Source: Mycolicibacter heraklionensis (GTDB lineage Bacteria > Actinomycetota > Actinomycetes > Mycobacteriales > Mycobacteriaceae). From it: a stretch of DNA of 64,000 nt. A program made the position numbers and the translations under genes. Positions 17,225 to 26,563 of the stretch are shown here, piece by piece. The DNA lies in contig NZ_CP080997.1 in the NCBI RefSeq assembly GCF_019645815.1, positions 930,001 to 994,000 on the forward strand. The letters are read 5' to 3'. Positions within the stretch are counted from its first letter, which is position 1, and each line of letters starts with the position of its first letter. The notes below the pieces were generated by a model, which had not been told where the DNA came from, did not search any database, and saw only the letters and a program-made list of their open reading frames with translations.

Positions 17225-17977
17225 ATGAAGATCGCGGTTGCCGGCGGTACCGGCAAGACCGGCCGCAAAGTGGTCGAGCATCTCCACAGCCAGGGGCACC
17301 AGCCGGTGATCCTTGCCCGCGCGCACGGGGTTGACCTGATCCGGAACACCGGAATCGACGCCGCGCTCGACGGCGTCGAGGTCGTTATCGACGTCTCCGA
17401 CTTCGCGACCATGAACGCCAAGAAGGCACGGGGCTCCTTCGGCGCAGCGACCACCAATCTGCTGGCCGCCGCACAGCGCAACGGGGTTCGCCATCACGTC
17501 GCGTTGTCGATCATCGGCATCGACCGGGTGCGCACCGGCTATTACCAAGGCAAGCTGCACCAAGAGGAAGTGGTGAAGGCCGGCAACGTGCCGTGGACGA
17601 TTCTGCGGGCCGCCCAGTTCCACGAGTTCGCCGACCAAGTCCTGGCGCAGGTGCCCGGCCCGATCGCGCTGGTCCCGAAGATGCAGTCGCAGCCCATCGC
17701 GGTCAGCGAGGTCGCCGCCCACCTATGCGGCCTGGCCACCGGCGAGCCCCAGCAGATGGCGCCCGAACTCGCCGGCCCGCGCGTGGAGTCGGTCGTCGAC
17801 ATGGTTCGGCAGTTGGTCCGGCGGCGCGGCCAGCACCGGCCGGTCATCGGACTGCGGATCCCCGGGGCGGCCGGAAAGGGTATGGCCAATGGCGCGTTGC
17901 TGCCCACCGACCCCGGGCCGAGGGGTCGGCAAACCTACGCCGAGTGGCTGGCTGCGCTGACACCGGACAGCGTGTGA
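17225..17977 (+). CDS. NAD(P)-binding NmrA-like atypical SDR
   Basis: The 250 residues start with the Rossmann motif AVAGGTGKTGRKV and lack a clear SDR Tyr-x-x-x-Lys site. This is typical of NmrA-like or sugar-epimerase-related sensor/reductase proteins. GYYQGKLHQEEVV and PWTILRAAQFHEF are conserved-type stretches of this group. It probably binds NAD(P) and reduces or senses an unknown metabolite. AGGAAAG lies upstream of the ATG. Its stop codon overlaps the GTG of the next gene (GTGA), so the two are likely translated together. Confidence 0.8.
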   Translation: MKIAVAGGTGKTGRKVVEHLHSQGHQPVILARAHGVDLIRNTGIDAALDGVEVVIDVSDFATMNAKKARGSFGAATTNLLAAAQRNGVRHHVALSIIGIDRVRTGYYQGKLHQEEVVKAGNVPWTILRAAQFHEFADQVLAQVPGPIALVPKMQSQPIAVSEVAAHLCGLATGEPQQMAPELAGPRVESVVDMVRQLVRRRGQHRPVIGLRIPGAAGKGMANGALLPTDPGPRGRQTYAEWLAALTPDSV

Positions 17978-18429
17978 GCGCCACGATGTCACAAACTCGT
18001 CCGCTGCGCCGTCCACGGGGCATGAACCTCATCGCGCATCGCCTGTGCCTGATCCTCCTGACCATCGTCGGTCTCAGCCTCGGACTGTGGGCATACTTCG
18101 CCCCGCTGCACTGGTACAGCACGTTTCCCGGTATGGGCATGAGGTGGTTGCCGGTGCTCGGACCGTACAACGAGCACTTCGTGAAGGATGTCGGCGCCAT
18201 GTTTCTCGCGCTCGGCGTGCTCAGCGCACTGGCGGTGTACTACCTGCGCAACCGCCCCGTCGTGGTGATCACGGCGATCAGCTGGTCGGTTTTCAATGCG
18301 CTGCACCTGATCTATCACCTCGGCATGCTGCACATGTACGGCCCGCGTGACGCGGTGCTCAACGCTGTCGGTCTCAGCCTGCTCCTGGCGGCATCGCTGA
18401 TCTTGCTCGTACCCGCACGCGCAACGTGA
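17974..18429 (+). CDS. Small four-helix membrane protein
   Basis: The product is about 150 residues with four hydrophobic helices after a basic N-terminus. The order is helix, an aromatic loop (APLHWYSTFPGMG), then three helices. The start is GTG 17974, overlapping the stop of the NmrA-like gene as GTGA. ATG 17986 is an alternative giving MSQTRPLRRP. I recognise no family beyond a general DoxX/DUF4345-like look. Its coupling to the reductase suggests a shared role at the membrane. Confidence 0.7.
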   Translation: MSATMSQTRPLRRPRGMNLIAHRLCLILLTIVGLSLGLWAYFAPLHWYSTFPGMGMRWLPVLGPYNEHFVKDVGAMFLALGVLSALAVYYLRNRPVVVITAISWSVFNALHLIYHLGMLHMYGPRDAVLNAVGLSLLLAASLILLVPARAT

Positions 18430-18484
18430 TTCACTACGCCATACGATCGCGCCCGCCGCGGGCGAACGCACCAGGAGCCTCCAA

Positions 18485-20161
18485 TTGACATATGACTACG
18501 ACGTCGTGGTGATCGGTTCGGGATTCGGCGGCAGTGTCGCGGCGCTGCGCCTGACCGAGAAGGGTTACCGCGTAGGCGTGTTGGACATGGGACGTCGCTG
18601 GGCCCCCACCGATTTCCCGCCCAACAACTGGCATGTCCGCAAAGCGATGTGGGCACCGAAACTCGGCTGCTTCGGCCCGCAACGGCTGACCGTGCTGGGC
18701 AAGACGTTCATCGCCAGCGCCGTCGGCGTCGGCGGCGGCTCGTTGATCTACGGCAACACCCTCTACGAACCATTGGAACGGTTCTACACCGACCCACAGT
18801 GGGCGCACATCACCGACTGGAAGGCCGAGCTTGCGCCGTATTACGAACAGGCTCGCCGGATGCTCGGGGTGACACCCACCCCGCACACCACCCCGGCCGA
18901 CGAGGTGTTGTTGGCGGTGGCCCGGGATCTGGGGGTCGAGGACACCTACCACCCGACCAACGTCGGAGTCTTCTTCGGCGAAGAGCCCGGCATGACCGTC
19001 GCAGACCCGTTCTTCGGCGGGGCAGGCCCGGACCGTGCGGGCTGCATCGGCTGCGCGCAGTGCTTCACCGGTTGTCCGCACAACGCGAAGAACACCACCG
19101 AGACCAATTACCTGTATCTGGCCGAGCACGCCGGCGCCCAGATCCATCCGATGACGATGGTCACCGATGTGCGGCCGGACGGCGACGGCTATGTGGTCAG
19201 CACGGTGCGCACCGGACGCTGGGTGCGCAAGCACAAGCGGGACTTCACCGCGGGCCAGGTGGTGTTCGCGGCGGCCTCGCTGGGCACCCAGCGGCTGCTG
19301 CACAAGCTGCGCGACACCGGATCACTGCCACATCTGTCGCCACGCCTGGGTGAGCTGACCCGCACCAATTCCGAAGAGGTGCCAGTGGTGTTCGCGCCCG
19401 ATCGTGACGACTTCGCCCAAGGGGTGGCGATCACCTCGTCGATCCACCCGGAAGCCAACACCCATGTCGAGGTGTGCCGCTACGGCAAGGGCTCCAACCT
19501 GCTGTCGATGATGGGCACCCACCTGATCGACGGCGGACCCTGGCGATTCGCCCGGTTGATGCTGACCATCGCACGCCACCCGGCGATGATGCTGCACAGC
19601 ATGTTCCCCCGCAACGCCTCGGCGCACTCAATCATCGTGCTGGTGATGCAGTCCCTGGACAACTCGCTGACCACTTACCGCAAGCGTGGTCTGTTCGGCA
19701 CCCGAATGACCGCGAAACAGGGTGTGGGCGAACCCAATCCGGACTGGATCCCGACCGCCCACGAGGTGGCGCGCCGGATGGCCGAAAAGGTCGGCGGGAT
19801 GGCCGGCGGCACTTACCTCGACGCGCTCAACATCCCGTTGACGGCGCACTTCATCGGTGGCTGTCCGATCGGTGAATCCGCGGATACTGGGGTCATCGAC
19901 CCCTACCAGCGCGCGTACGGACATCCCGGCGTCCACGTGGTCGACGGTTCGGCGATCACCGCCAATCTGGGCGTCAACCCGTCGTTCACCATTACGGCGC
20001 AGGCCGAACGGGCGATGGCGTTCTGGCCCAACAACGGTGAGCCGGACTCCCGGCCGCCGCTGGGGCATCCGTACCGGCGCATCCCGCCGGTGGCGCCACA
20101 ACGCCCGACCGTTCCCGAGGATGCGCCGGGTGCGCTGCGGCTGCCGCTGTCGCCGGCCTGA
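18485..20161 (+). CDS. GMC-type FAD oxidoreductase, ChoD-like
   Basis: The 558-residue flavoprotein starts with the FAD motif GSGFGGSVAALRL. It is alignable along its length with M. tuberculosis ChoD (Rv3409c), the putative cholesterol oxidase. The cysteine-rich segment GCIGCAQCFTGCPHNAKNT (about residues 186-205), VGGGSLIYGNTLY and the C-terminal NLGVNPSFTITAQAERA are family hallmarks. The substrate may be a sterol or another alcohol; ChoD's true substrate is itself debated. The start is TTG 18485 with AGGAG upstream. It is followed after 18 bases by a photolyase gene. Confidence 0.85.
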   Translation: MTYDYDVVVIGSGFGGSVAALRLTEKGYRVGVLDMGRRWAPTDFPPNNWHVRKAMWAPKLGCFGPQRLTVLGKTFIASAVGVGGGSLIYGNTLYEPLERFYTDPQWAHITDWKAELAPYYEQARRMLGVTPTPHTTPADEVLLAVARDLGVEDTYHPTNVGVFFGEEPGMTVADPFFGGAGPDRAGCIGCAQCFTGCPHNAKNTTETNYLYLAEHAGAQIHPMTMVTDVRPDGDGYVVSTVRTGRWVRKHKRDFTAGQVVFAAASLGTQRLLHKLRDTGSLPHLSPRLGELTRTNSEEVPVVFAPDRDDFAQGVAITSSIHPEANTHVEVCRYGKGSNLLSMMGTHLIDGGPWRFARLMLTIARHPAMMLHSMFPRNASAHSIIVLVMQSLDNSLTTYRKRGLFGTRMTAKQGVGEPNPDWIPTAHEVARRMAEKVGGMAGGTYLDALNIPLTAHFIGGCPIGESADTGVIDPYQRAYGHPGVHVVDGSAITANLGVNPSFTITAQAERAMAFWPNNGEPDSRPPLGHPYRRIPPVAPQRPTVPEDAPGALRLPLSPA

Positions 20162-20179
20162 GGACGAAGGCATAGCCGA

Positions 20180-21523
20180 ATGCCGGTCCTGCTGTGGTAT
20201 CGCCGCGATCTGCGAGTAGATGATCTGCCGGCCCTGTCGGCCGCTGTCGCCGAGGACTCCGAAGTGCTGTGTTGTTTCGTGCTGGACCCACGGCTGGAGG
20301 CCTCCTCGGGGCAGCGCCGACTGCAGTTCCTCGGTGACTGCCTACGTCATCTACGCGACGAATTCGGTGGCCGGCTTCTGATTACCCGCGGGCTCCCGCA
20401 GCGGCGGATCCCGCAACTCGCCGCCGAGATCTCGGCGACGGCCGTGCATGTCTCGCAAGATTTCGCACCGTTTGGGCGCCGTCGTGACGAGCAGGTGCAA
20501 GCCGCGCTCGGCGGCATCCCGCTGGTGTCGACCGGATCGCCCTACCTGGTCTCGCCGGGCCGGGTCGTCAAAGACGACGGCACCCCCTATCGGGTCTTCA
20601 CACCGTTCTTTCGGCGGTGGCGCGAACACGGCTGGCGCCGTCCGGCGCTGTCACGGACCGAATCGGCGCACTGGATCGACCCCGCGGCGTTGTCCGGCAA
20701 GACCACGCAACCGGTGGAGATCCCCGACTTCGGCGGGCAGGTCGACATCCCGGCTGGGGAAGCTGCCGCGCGTGAGCACTGGAATGCCTTTGTGGCCAGC
20801 GGGTTGGACCGCTACGACCAGGATCGCGACCTCCTCGGCCGCGACGGGGCAAGCCGGATGTCGGCGTACCTCAAATTCGGCAACATCCACCCGCGCACCA
20901 TGGTCGCCGACCTCGACCACAGCCCAGGAGCGTCAGCGTATTTGCGGCAGTTGGCTTTCCGGGACTTCTACGCCGCGGTACTGCACCACTGGCCACACAG
21001 TACCTGGGAGAACTGGAACAACGAGTTCGACTCGATCCAGACCGATACCGATGCCGAGGCACAACGGCGCTTCGAGCGCTGGAAGGCCGGGACCACCGGA
21101 TTTCCCCTGGTCGACGCGGGCATGCGGGAACTGCTCGCCACTGGATTCATGCACAACCGCGCGCGAATGATTGTGGCCTCTTTCCTGGTCAAGGACCTGC
21201 ATCTGCCTTGGCAGTGGGGTGCTCGCTGGTTTCTCGATCAGTTGGTCGACGGCGATCTGGCCAACAATCAGCATGGCTGGCAATGGTGCGCTGGGACCGG
21301 TACCGATGCGTCGCCGTACTTCCGGGTTTTCAACCCGACGCTGCAGGGCCGAAAGTTCGACCCCGACGGGTCCTACGTGCGTCGCTGGGTTCCCGAGTTG
21401 GCCGATGTCACCGATGCCCACCTAGTGCGGCGCGGGCGTCCGCCGGATTACCCGGAGCCGATCGTCGACCATGGTCACGAGCGGGCCGAGGCGCTACGCC
21501 GGTATCAGCGGATCAGTACGTAG
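20180..21523 (+). CDS. phr: Deoxyribodipyrimidine photolyase (class I CPD)
   Basis: The 447 residues show the two-domain photolyase plan. An N-terminal antenna-binding alpha/beta domain opens with LLWYRRDLRVDDLPAL. A C-terminal FAD helical domain carries RMSAYLKFGNIHPRTM, QLAFRDFYAAVLHHWP, TGFPLVDAGMRELLATGFMHNRARM and NQHGWQWCAGTGTDASPYFRVFNP. The last motifs mark FAD binding and the tryptophan electron chain. It repairs UV-induced cyclobutane dimers with light. It lies 18 bases after the ChoD-like gene and probably shares its transcript. Its 3' end overlaps the convergent SRPBCC-epimerase gene by 11 bases. Confidence 0.92.
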   Translation: MPVLLWYRRDLRVDDLPALSAAVAEDSEVLCCFVLDPRLEASSGQRRLQFLGDCLRHLRDEFGGRLLITRGLPQRRIPQLAAEISATAVHVSQDFAPFGRRRDEQVQAALGGIPLVSTGSPYLVSPGRVVKDDGTPYRVFTPFFRRWREHGWRRPALSRTESAHWIDPAALSGKTTQPVEIPDFGGQVDIPAGEAAAREHWNAFVASGLDRYDQDRDLLGRDGASRMSAYLKFGNIHPRTMVADLDHSPGASAYLRQLAFRDFYAAVLHHWPHSTWENWNNEFDSIQTDTDAEAQRRFERWKAGTTGFPLVDAGMRELLATGFMHNRARMIVASFLVKDLHLPWQWGARWFLDQLVDGDLANNQHGWQWCAGTGTDASPYFRVFNPTLQGRKFDPDGSYVRRWVPELADVTDAHLVRRGRPPDYPEPIVDHGHERAEALRRYQRIST

Positions 21524-22880
21524 CGCGACTGGCACGCCCCAACAGATGCCGCAGGAGCGGTTCGAGTTCGGGGGCACGGAACCGGTGTTCGGCCTGGCTC
21601 AGGCGCTCCGGCAGTACTCGCTGGCTCGCGCAGGCGAGTTCACGCGCGCCTTGGGCGCCGAGCAGCAATCGTGGCCCCAAGCCCGGTACCGGAAGGATCG
21701 TGGGCCGGCGCAGCACTCGTCCCAGTGTCTTGGTGTAGTCGCTGTTTCGTACCGGATGCGGTGCGACGGCATTGACCGGTCCGGAAAGTCCGGTGTCCCA
21801 CAGGGCTCGGTGATAGATGTCGATCAAGTCGTCGATCCCGATCCAGGGCAGCCACTGTCGGCCGCTGCCCAACCGACCGCCCAGGCCCGCGGCGAACAGC
21901 GGCCGCATCAGCCGCAGTGTCCCGCCGCGTGGCGATTGCACAATGCCGGTGCGAACGCGTACGACGCGAGTACCGGATTGCTCTGCCGGAGCGAGGGCAC
22001 CCTCCCAGGCGGCGACGACGTCGGCCAGATAGCCGTCCCCACGTTGGCTGTCCTCGGTGAGGACATCGTCGCCGCGGTCATAGCCGTAATAACCGACCGC
22101 CGAAGCGCAGATCAGGGCGCTCGGCCCGGTGGCCGTGTCGGCAACGAGCTCGGCCAGCTTGCGGGTCGGACCGATTCTGCTGTCGCGGATCACCCGGCGA
22201 TGCTCGTCGGTGAAGCGTCCCGCGATCGACGCACCGGCCAGATGGATCACCGCATCGACGCCGGCCAACAGATCACGATCCGGATCGTCGGGATTCCACT
22301 GCCGCTCATCGGGATTGCCCGCGGTGCGCCGCACCAGCCGGATGACCCGATGACCCCCGGTGCTCAAAAACGCGGTCAACGCCGAACCCACCAGCCCGGA
22401 TGCACCGCTGACTGCCACCGTAAGGGGCTGTAGGCCATGGGCTTTGGCGCGCCGGTGCGCGGCGAGGTCATCGGCGAGCTGGCGATGCCGATAGACGAAC
22501 ATCGGCCGCAGCAGCGCCCCGGGCACCGGGGTGTCGACCCGGTCGGTCATCAGCGTCCGGCCGTCACCGAGATCATCGAACTCGTGAATGTGCCGCCACT
22601 TCATCACCAACCTTGCCGGCAGTGACGCCAGGCCGCGGCTGCTGAGTTCGTCGGCGAATTGCCGAGGCGGGTCATAGCCGCCCGCCTGGTGTTCGGCGAC
22701 CCAACGAAGCCCGCCCGGCAGCGCCAGCTCGGCGATGCCGTCGCGCAACGCGTCTGCTTCGCTACGCAGGTGCATCGGCTGCCACGGCGGGCTCAACCGG
22801 GTGAACGCCCCCGGCCTGGCATGCCAGGCGAAGACCTCGTCACGCGGCGCCTCGATCTCGCTGGAATAGACCAGACTCAT
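21513..22880 (-). CDS. SRPBCC domain fused to TIGR01777-type SDR epimerase
   Basis: The 455-residue protein has an N-terminal ligand-binding SRPBCC/START domain (about 1-150), then an extended-SDR domain from VAVSGASGLVGSALT. ICASAVGYYGYDRG lies near the active-site region and RVRTGIVQSPRGGTL is typical of TIGR01777 (YfcH-like) proteins. The reaction is unknown. TIGR01777 genes occur beside photolyase genes in several bacteria, and here the two genes converge and overlap at their ends. TAGCGT ends six bases before ATG 22880, so transcription is probably leaderless. Confidence 0.85.
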   Translation of the reverse strand: MSLVYSSEIEAPRDEVFAWHARPGAFTRLSPPWQPMHLRSEADALRDGIAELALPGGLRWVAEHQAGGYDPPRQFADELSSRGLASLPARLVMKWRHIHEFDDLGDGRTLMTDRVDTPVPGALLRPMFVYRHRQLADDLAAHRRAKAHGLQPLTVAVSGASGLVGSALTAFLSTGGHRVIRLVRRTAGNPDERQWNPDDPDRDLLAGVDAVIHLAGASIAGRFTDEHRRVIRDSRIGPTRKLAELVADTATGPSALICASAVGYYGYDRGDDVLTEDSQRGDGYLADVVAAWEGALAPAEQSGTRVVRVRTGIVQSPRGGTLRLMRPLFAAGLGGRLGSGRQWLPWIGIDDLIDIYHRALWDTGLSGPVNAVAPHPVRNSDYTKTLGRVLRRPTILPVPGLGPRLLLGAQGARELACASQRVLPERLSQAEHRFRAPELEPLLRHLLGRASRATY

Positions 22881-22919
22881 GTCCCGACGCTACCGGAACC
22901 GCGCAGATCGTCGGCCGCG

Positions 22920-24440
22920 CTAACCGTACTGCTTGCGTAGCTGCGGCTTGACCACCTTGCCGCTGGCATTGCGGGGCAATGCGTCGATCAGCACCAGTTC
23001 CTTCGGGTGCTTGTAGCGGGCGAGGCGCTCGTTGAGGAAGGGTTCGAGGTCTTCCAGCGTCAGCGATGCCTCGGTGGCGACTATGGCCACCGGCACCTCG
23101 CCCCACTTGTCGTGGGCGCGCCCGATCACGGCTGCCTCCCGGATCATCGGGTGCTCGAACAGCACGTTCTCCACCTCGGCGCAGTAGATGTTCTCGCCGC
23201 CGGAGATGATCATGTCCTTCTTGCGGTCGACGACGTAGACGAAGCCTTCGTCGTCGACGCGCACCAGATCGCCGGAGTGGAACCAGTCGCCGGCGAACGC
23301 CTCGGCGGTCGCCTCGGGCTTGTTCCAGTAGCCCTGCATCATGGTCGGCCCGCGGTAGACGATCTCGCCGATCTCGCCGGGTGCCACGTCGTTCATGTTC
23401 TCGTCGACGACCCGTGCCGCGATGGTAGGGATCACCTTGCCCACCGAGCCAAGCTTGCGGATCGCGTCCTTGCCCTGGAGCACGCAGGTGATGGGTGACA
23501 TCTCGGTCTGGCCGAACACCGCGACGTTGAGCGCGTCCGGGAACGTCTCCGCCATGGCCCGCAGTACGGTGTCGGATGCCGGAGCCGCCCCCCAGCTGAT
23601 CACTTCGAGCGCCAAGTCTCGTTGCGGCACAGTCGGATCGGCGCAGATGACCTGCCACTGCGCCGGCACGAGGAACACCGAGGTGGCGCGCTCGCTCTCC
23701 CAGGCATCGAGGGTGTCCTTGGCGTTGAACGCGCCGAGCGGGTGAATCACCGTCTTGGTGCCCAGCATCAGGTTGGGTGCAATGCTGCCCAGGCCGGCGA
23801 TGTGGAACATCGGCGCGGCGCAGAAGTACACGCTGTCCGGGCTGATCTGCAGCGCCTGGATGCAGGTCAGCGACTGGGCCAGCAGGTTCGAGTGGGACAG
23901 GATGGCGCCCTTGGGACTTCCGGTGGTTCCCGAGGTGTACATGATCAGGGCCGGGGTGTCTTCGGGAACGTCAGCGCCGGGGTGCGGGTCGCCCGGCTCG
24001 GCGATCAGCGATTCGTAGTCATCGCCTAGCACCACGGCCACGTCGAGTCCGGGGGTGTTCTTGCGGACTGCCTCCATCAGCGGTGCCAGCAGCTGATCGG
24101 TGATGACGCCCTTGGCGCCGCTGTCGGTGACGATGTAGCTGATCTCGGGGTCGGTGAGGCGGAAGTTGACCGGTACGGCGATGGCACCCAGGGCGTTGAT
24201 CGCCAAGGTCGCCTCGATGTATTCGGTGTGGTTGAGCATCACGATCAGCACCCGGTCGCCGAAGGAGATGCCGCGCCGGAACAGTGCCCCGGCCAGGCGC
24301 TCGGAGCGATCGTGCAGCTGTTGCCAGGTGGTGTCGTTGCCGCGACAGCGGAAGGCAACGGCGTCGGGACGCATCTCGGCGTGGTTCGCCACCTGATTCA
24401 TCCAGTGGTTGCGGCGAGACCGCAGCGGCTGAGCAATCAT
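22920..24440 (-). CDS. Acyl-CoA ligase, FadD5-like
   Basis: The 506-residue adenylate-forming enzyme has the AMP-binding motif IMYTSGTTGSPKGA (about residue 166), the second motif FGQTEMSPITCV, and GDWFHSGDLVRVDDEGF, ending with the catalytic lysine motif NASGKVVK. It aligns well with M. tuberculosis FadD5 but lacks its N- and C-terminal extensions. It activates a fatty or other carboxylic acid with ATP and CoA. ATG 24440 overlaps the stop of the crotonase gene upstream (ATGA), so the two are co-translated. Chain-length preference is unknown. Confidence 0.88.
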   Translation of the reverse strand: MIAQPLRSRRNHWMNQVANHAEMRPDAVAFRCRGNDTTWQQLHDRSERLAGALFRRGISFGDRVLIVMLNHTEYIEATLAINALGAIAVPVNFRLTDPEISYIVTDSGAKGVITDQLLAPLMEAVRKNTPGLDVAVVLGDDYESLIAEPGDPHPGADVPEDTPALIMYTSGTTGSPKGAILSHSNLLAQSLTCIQALQISPDSVYFCAAPMFHIAGLGSIAPNLMLGTKTVIHPLGAFNAKDTLDAWESERATSVFLVPAQWQVICADPTVPQRDLALEVISWGAAPASDTVLRAMAETFPDALNVAVFGQTEMSPITCVLQGKDAIRKLGSVGKVIPTIAARVVDENMNDVAPGEIGEIVYRGPTMMQGYWNKPEATAEAFAGDWFHSGDLVRVDDEGFVYVVDRKKDMIISGGENIYCAEVENVLFEHPMIREAAVIGRAHDKWGEVPVAIVATEASLTLEDLEPFLNERLARYKHPKELVLIDALPRNASGKVVKPQLRKQYG

Positions 24441-25219
24441 TCGCCGAACACCGCCTTCCGCTTCTGCAACATCGCGGCGGCGCCCTCGAAGAAGTCGGGG
24501 GAACCCAGCAGCTCCACCTGGCCGGCTTTCTCGCGAGCCAGTGCGGCGTCCAACGATGCGAGGTTGGTGGCGTTGAGCGCGCGTTTGGTCAATTCGATGG
24601 CGCGACGCGGTCCGTGGGCCAGCTTCTCGGCGGCCTCGTTGACTCGGGCGTCCAACTCCGCCTCGCCGAGCACCGCGTTGATCAGGCCGGCATCGCGGGC
24701 GGCGGTCGCCGACAGGCGCTCACCGAGCAGTGCCATCTCGTTGGCCACCGCCCGTCCGGCGGCGGCCGCGACCAGGGCGGTGGTGCCGCCGTCGGGCATC
24801 AGGCCGATGTTGGTGAACGACAACAGGAAGTAGGCACTCTCGGCGGCGTAGATCAGATCCGCGGCCAGTGCCAGACCCACGCCGACACCGGCGGCCGGCC
24901 CGTTGATCCGCGCGATCACCGGCACCGGGCTCTCGGCGACTGAGGTCACCAGCCGGGAGGCGCAGTCCATCACCTCCTCGGGGCCGACGCCGCCGGAGAT
25001 GGCGGACAGGTCGGCACCGGTGCAGAACGCCTTGCCTTCGCCGGTGATGACGATGGCGCGCACGCCTGGGTCGTCGGCCGCGCCGGCGAACACATCGCCC
25101 AGGGCCGTCATGGTGGCGTAGTCGACCGCGTTGAGCCGGGCGGGATTGGTGATCGTCACCCGCAGCACCCGGCCGTCGCGTGACGCGGTGAGTTTGGCGG
25201 AGCTGGCGTTCTCGGACAC
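24437..25219 (-). CDS. Crotonase-family enoyl-CoA hydratase/isomerase, PaaG-like
   Basis: The 260-residue crotonase has the oxyanion loop FCTGADLSAISGG. The two classical hydratase glutamates are replaced (Gly and Phe at the equivalent positions). It carries FTNIGLMPDGGTT, where the Asp after the proline is as in PaaG-type and delta3-delta2 enoyl-CoA isomerases. It is therefore more likely an isomerase than a hydratase. I chose GTG 25219 (MSENASSAKL) with AAGGGCGGG upstream; the longer frame to 25381 crosses the promoter. A TACATT -10 lies about 60 bases upstream. It forms an operon with the acyl-CoA ligase. Confidence 0.82.
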   Translation of the reverse strand: MSENASSAKLTASRDGRVLRVTITNPARLNAVDYATMTALGDVFAGAADDPGVRAIVITGEGKAFCTGADLSAISGGVGPEEVMDCASRLVTSVAESPVPVIARINGPAAGVGVGLALAADLIYAAESAYFLLSFTNIGLMPDGGTTALVAAAAGRAVANEMALLGERLSATAARDAGLINAVLGEAELDARVNEAAEKLAHGPRRAIELTKRALNATNLASLDAALAREKAGQVELLGSPDFFEGAAAMLQKRKAVFGE

Positions 25220-25334
25220 GATCAGACCCGCCCTTCGATGAACCGGGATTGCAGCACGACTTCCTCCGTGGATGAAAATGTAAATTGTGGTTAACGTATG
25301 GGCGTCGGGTCCAACAGTCAACACGGGGGTGTGA

Positions 25335-26531
25335 ATGGTCGCGTCCATGGCTGCGGTGCAGCGCCGCCCCAGGGACCGCAAGGCTCAGATCGTCCGCGTC
25401 GCAGCCCGCGCGTTCAGCGATCGCGGCTACCACGCGGTCGGGGTCGACGAGATCGCCGCCGAGGTGGGTATCTCCGGACCGGCGCTGTACCGGCACTTCG
25501 CCAACAAGTACGCGCTACTGGTCGCGACCGCCGAGTACACGGCGGGGGCGCTGGTGAGCGCCGCGCGATCCGCCGACGATGCGAGCCGGCCGGCGCAGGA
25601 GCGGTTGCGCGCGATCACCGCGGCGCTGATCGAGACCACGATCGGGACGCGGCGCGAGGGCGCGTTCTATCGGTGGGAGCGGCGCTACCTGCAGCTGCCG
25701 GATCGCAAGGAAATCCGGGCCGGCTACGATGCGCTCAACGCCGCGATCGCCGAGCCGCTGGCGGTTATGCGCCCAGAACTTCCCGAGGCCGACACGGCGA
25801 TCTTGGCCGCTGCCGCCCTGAGCGTGATCGGCAGCATCTCCGCGCACCGAACGCGGTTGCCTGCTGCCGCACTTGCGGACCTGCTCGGCGAGCTGTGCTG
25901 GGCGGTGCTCACCGTCGAGCTGCCCCCGGCGCCGTCGGGTCCCGCGCCCCGACGACCGGAGCGGGGTCTGCCCAGCACATCCAAGCGAGAACGGCTGCTC
26001 GCCGAGGCCATCCGCATGTTCGGCCAGCGCGGCTTCTACGAAGTCAGCATCGAGGAGATCGCCGCCGCGGCCGGACTGAACGGCTCCAGTGCCTACCGCT
26101 ACTACCCGAGCAAGGCGGCCTTACTGGCCGTCGCCTTTCATCGGGCCAACGGCCGCGTGCTGATGGCCATCACCGATTCCCTGGCCGAGTCGACCAGTCC
26201 AAGGCAGGCGGCCCTGCGCATCGCCGAGCGCTATACCGCACTGGCATTCGCCGCGCCCGAGCTGATCAACATCTATTTCGCCGAGTTCGCCAACTTGCCC
26301 GAACCCGACCGCATTGAACTGCGCGGTCTGCAGCGGCAGAACGTCGACGAATGGGCTCACCTGGTGAACCAGGCCGGCGCGGGCGATACCGAAGCGGTGT
26401 TCCGTGTCCACGCGGCGCTTGCTCTAGTCGTCGATATAGGACGCCTGGTTAACTTTGATGATCGAGACGAACAGCGGTCCCGGATTCACGCCTTGATGGC
26501 GGCCGTACTTTTCGGCACCGGCGGCCGGTGA
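25335..26531 (+). CDS. Tandem TetR-family regulator (two TetR modules)
   Basis: The 398-residue protein contains two complete TetR-type helix-turn-helix regions. The first is at about 13-62 (KAQIVRVAARAFSDRGYH then GISGPALYRHFANKYALL). The second is at about 218-268 (RERLLAEAIRMFGQRGFY then GLNGSSAYRYYPSKAALL). Each is followed by a helical ligand domain. This is an intramolecular pair replacing the usual dimer. It is divergent from the acyl-CoA ligase operon, so a CoA-ester effector is plausible. A GGGGG ribosome site precedes ATG 25335; ATG 25347 is an alternative. Confidence 0.85.
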   Translation: MVASMAAVQRRPRDRKAQIVRVAARAFSDRGYHAVGVDEIAAEVGISGPALYRHFANKYALLVATAEYTAGALVSAARSADDASRPAQERLRAITAALIETTIGTRREGAFYRWERRYLQLPDRKEIRAGYDALNAAIAEPLAVMRPELPEADTAILAAAALSVIGSISAHRTRLPAAALADLLGELCWAVLTVELPPAPSGPAPRRPERGLPSTSKRERLLAEAIRMFGQRGFYEVSIEEIAAAAGLNGSSAYRYYPSKAALLAVAFHRANGRVLMAITDSLAESTSPRQAALRIAERYTALAFAAPELINIYFAEFANLPEPDRIELRGLQRQNVDEWAHLVNQAGAGDTEAVFRVHAALALVVDIGRLVNFDDRDEQRSRIHALMAAVLFGTGGR

Positions 26532-26563
26532 CTGCAGACCGCCAGGCTGGCTACGATCGAGCG

